This document shows positions 62,903 to 64,000 of a stretch of DNA of 64,000 bases, piece by piece. The stretch is from Streptomyces altiplanensis. Its GTDB lineage: Bacteria > Actinomycetota > Actinomycetes > Streptomycetales > Streptomycetaceae. Under the pieces are notes generated by a model, which saw only the letters and a list, made by a program, of their open reading frames with translations, was not told where the DNA came from and made no database searches. Numbering within the stretch: position 1 is the stretch's first letter; the number at the start of each line of letters is the position of its first letter. The position numbers and the translations under genes are program-made. The stretch spans positions 17,541-81,540 of the forward strand of contig RHMC01000009.1 in NCBI GenBank assembly GCA_003719395.1, read 5' to 3'.

Positions 62903-63823
62903 TCAGCTCGCCGGGTAGCGGTCGATGGGCGGGGCCGGGGCGGCCTTTCTGCCGGAGAGGCCGAGGGTCGCGTCGTACGCCTTCTGCCAGTCGCCGTTCT
63001 TCTCGTGCGCGGCGAGGGCGTCGTTGATGGCGAAGCGCAGGGCGTTGTCGCCGCGCGGGACGCCGATGCCGTAGGGCTCCTCCGAGAAGGGCCTGCCGAC
63101 GACCTTGAGCTCGTCGGGGGCCTTGGCCGCGTATCCCATCAGGATCGTGTCGTCGGTGGTGACGGCTTCGACCTGGAAGGTCAGCAGGTTGTCGACGCAG
63201 ACGGAGTAGGTGTCGTACGCGACGAGAACGGCCTTCGGGTAGTCCGCCTCGATCCGCTGGAACGGGGTGGAGCCGGCGGCGGAGCACACGCGCTTGCCGT
63301 CGAGGTCCTGCGGCCCGTCGATGCCGTCCTCGTCGGCGCGCACCAGCAGGGACTGGCCCGCCATGTAGTACGGGCCGGCGAAACCGACGAGCTTCTTGCG
63401 GTTGTCGTTGATGGTGTAGGTGCCGACGTAGTAGTCGATCTGGCCGTTCTGCAGGGCGGTTTCGCGGTTGGCCGACGCGATCGTCCGGAACCGGATGGTC
63501 TTCGGGTCGAAGCCCAGCGACGCGGAGACCATCTTGGCGATCTCGATGTCGAAGCCCGAGTAGACGCCGGTGGCCGGGTCCTTCTCGCCCATGTACGGCT
63601 GGTCCTCCTTGGCGCCGACGACGAGGGCGCCGCGTCGCTTCGCCTTCTGCCAGGTGCTGGAGCCGGGCAGCCGGAAGTCCTCCGCCACCTGGTACGCGGG
63701 CAGTTCGTCGGGTTGCGGGCCCTTCACCGGCGGGCTGCCCTCTTTGCCGCAGGCGCCGGCGGTGGCGAGCAGGAGCAGCGCGAGGGCGGTGACGGTGCGG
63801 CGGGCGCGGGAGGTGCGCTTCAT
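62903..63823 (-). CDS. gluB: Glutamate-binding lipoprotein GluB
   Basis: 306 residues from ATG 63821-63823. The lipoprotein signal is TVTALALLLLATAGAC with lipobox AGAC. The mature protein is a family 3 solute-binding fold: RGALVVGAKEDQPYMGEKDP, GVYSGFDIEIAKMVSASLGF, YYVGTYTINDNRKKLVGFAG and EEPYGIGVPRGDNALRFAIN, the standard amino acid-binding pattern. The ATPase gene gluA is expected upstream but is not in the remaining 177 bp, which hold no recognisable coding sequence. Confidence 0.9.
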   Translation of the reverse strand: MKRTSRARRTVTALALLLLATAGACGKEGSPPVKGPQPDELPAYQVAEDFRLPGSSTWQKAKRRGALVVGAKEDQPYMGEKDPATGVYSGFDIEIAKMVSASLGFDPKTIRFRTIASANRETALQNGQIDYYVGTYTINDNRKKLVGFAGPYYMAGQSLLVRADEDGIDGPQDLDGKRVCSAAGSTPFQRIEADYPKAVLVAYDTYSVCVDNLLTFQVEAVTTDDTILMGYAAKAPDELKVVGRPFSEEPYGIGVPRGDNALRFAINDALAAHEKNGDWQKAYDATLGLSGRKAAPAPPIDRYPAS

Positions 63824-64000
63824 GGAAAGTTGCCTCGCGGGGGCGGTCCGGGTCTGTGGGCGGGCAGGCTTGTCCGGCCGGGGGGTCGGGGGCGCCCCGG
63901 CGTGCCCGGGTACGCGCCACAGGCGTGGCCGGGGCGCGGGGGTACGGGCAGCGGGCCCGGCAGCGGCGGGAGCGTGCGCGGGGCCAGGGCGGCGGCGGCC

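Overview
The window is actinobacterial and almost certainly Streptomyces. GC content is very high, GTG starts are common, and third codon positions are almost all G or C. The gene content and order are those of a Streptomyces chromosome: hemY-hemQ, hemE, DUF3000, rnd, fadAB, dxs, xylFGH with a Rok7B7-type regulator, ngcEFG, acnA and an HTH-MurA fusion. From memory, 0.2-39 kb follows S. coelicolor SCO6041 down to SCO5998 in inverted numerical order; this rests on recall, not on a search.

Layout. (1) 1-9.2 kb: haem biosynthesis (hemY, hemQ, hemE), a DUF4349 lipoprotein, a CoA-disulfide-reductase-like enzyme, a DUF3000 protein, a LuxR-type response regulator and ribonuclease D. (2) 9.4-18.3 kb: the fatty-acid beta-oxidation pair fadA-fadB, a propeller-like protein, a NYN-type protein, an APC permease and dxs. 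(3) 18.4-31.0 kb: a sugar block with xylose-type ABC genes, their ROK regulator, a GlcNAc/chitobiose-type ABC operon (ngcEFG) and a large secreted GH92 alpha-mannosidase. Several palindromic candidate operators lie between these genes, including a DasR-like site. (4) 31.1-39.0 kb: an HTH/DUF397 pair, aconitase, a luciferase-like oxidoreductase, a BBE-type flavoenzyme and the HTH-MurA fusion.

(5) 39-61.3 kb is accessory in character. Complete genes (quinone oxidoreductase, HxlR regulator, SDR, phospholipase D-like synthase, gluconokinase, glucose dehydrogenase, MFS exporter, acetyltransferase) are mixed with broken pieces of SDRs, an aldo/keto reductase, a nucleotidyltransferase and an L,D-transpeptidase. 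Its most distinctive content is a lipoprotein overlapping a TIR-transmembrane-14xWD40 protein, next to an unrecognised 204-residue gene. (6) 61.4-64 kb returns to core-type genes, with gluB, gluC and gluD of a glutamate ABC transporter.

At least 15 genes, including housekeeping ones (hemE, hemY), contain one or more frameshifts. Most lie in or next to G/C runs, and the protein continues intact in another frame. This pattern is best explained by indel errors in the sequence, so frameshifts here should not be read as inactivation unless a large piece of the gene is also missing. Coordinates of split genes span the whole reconstructed gene.
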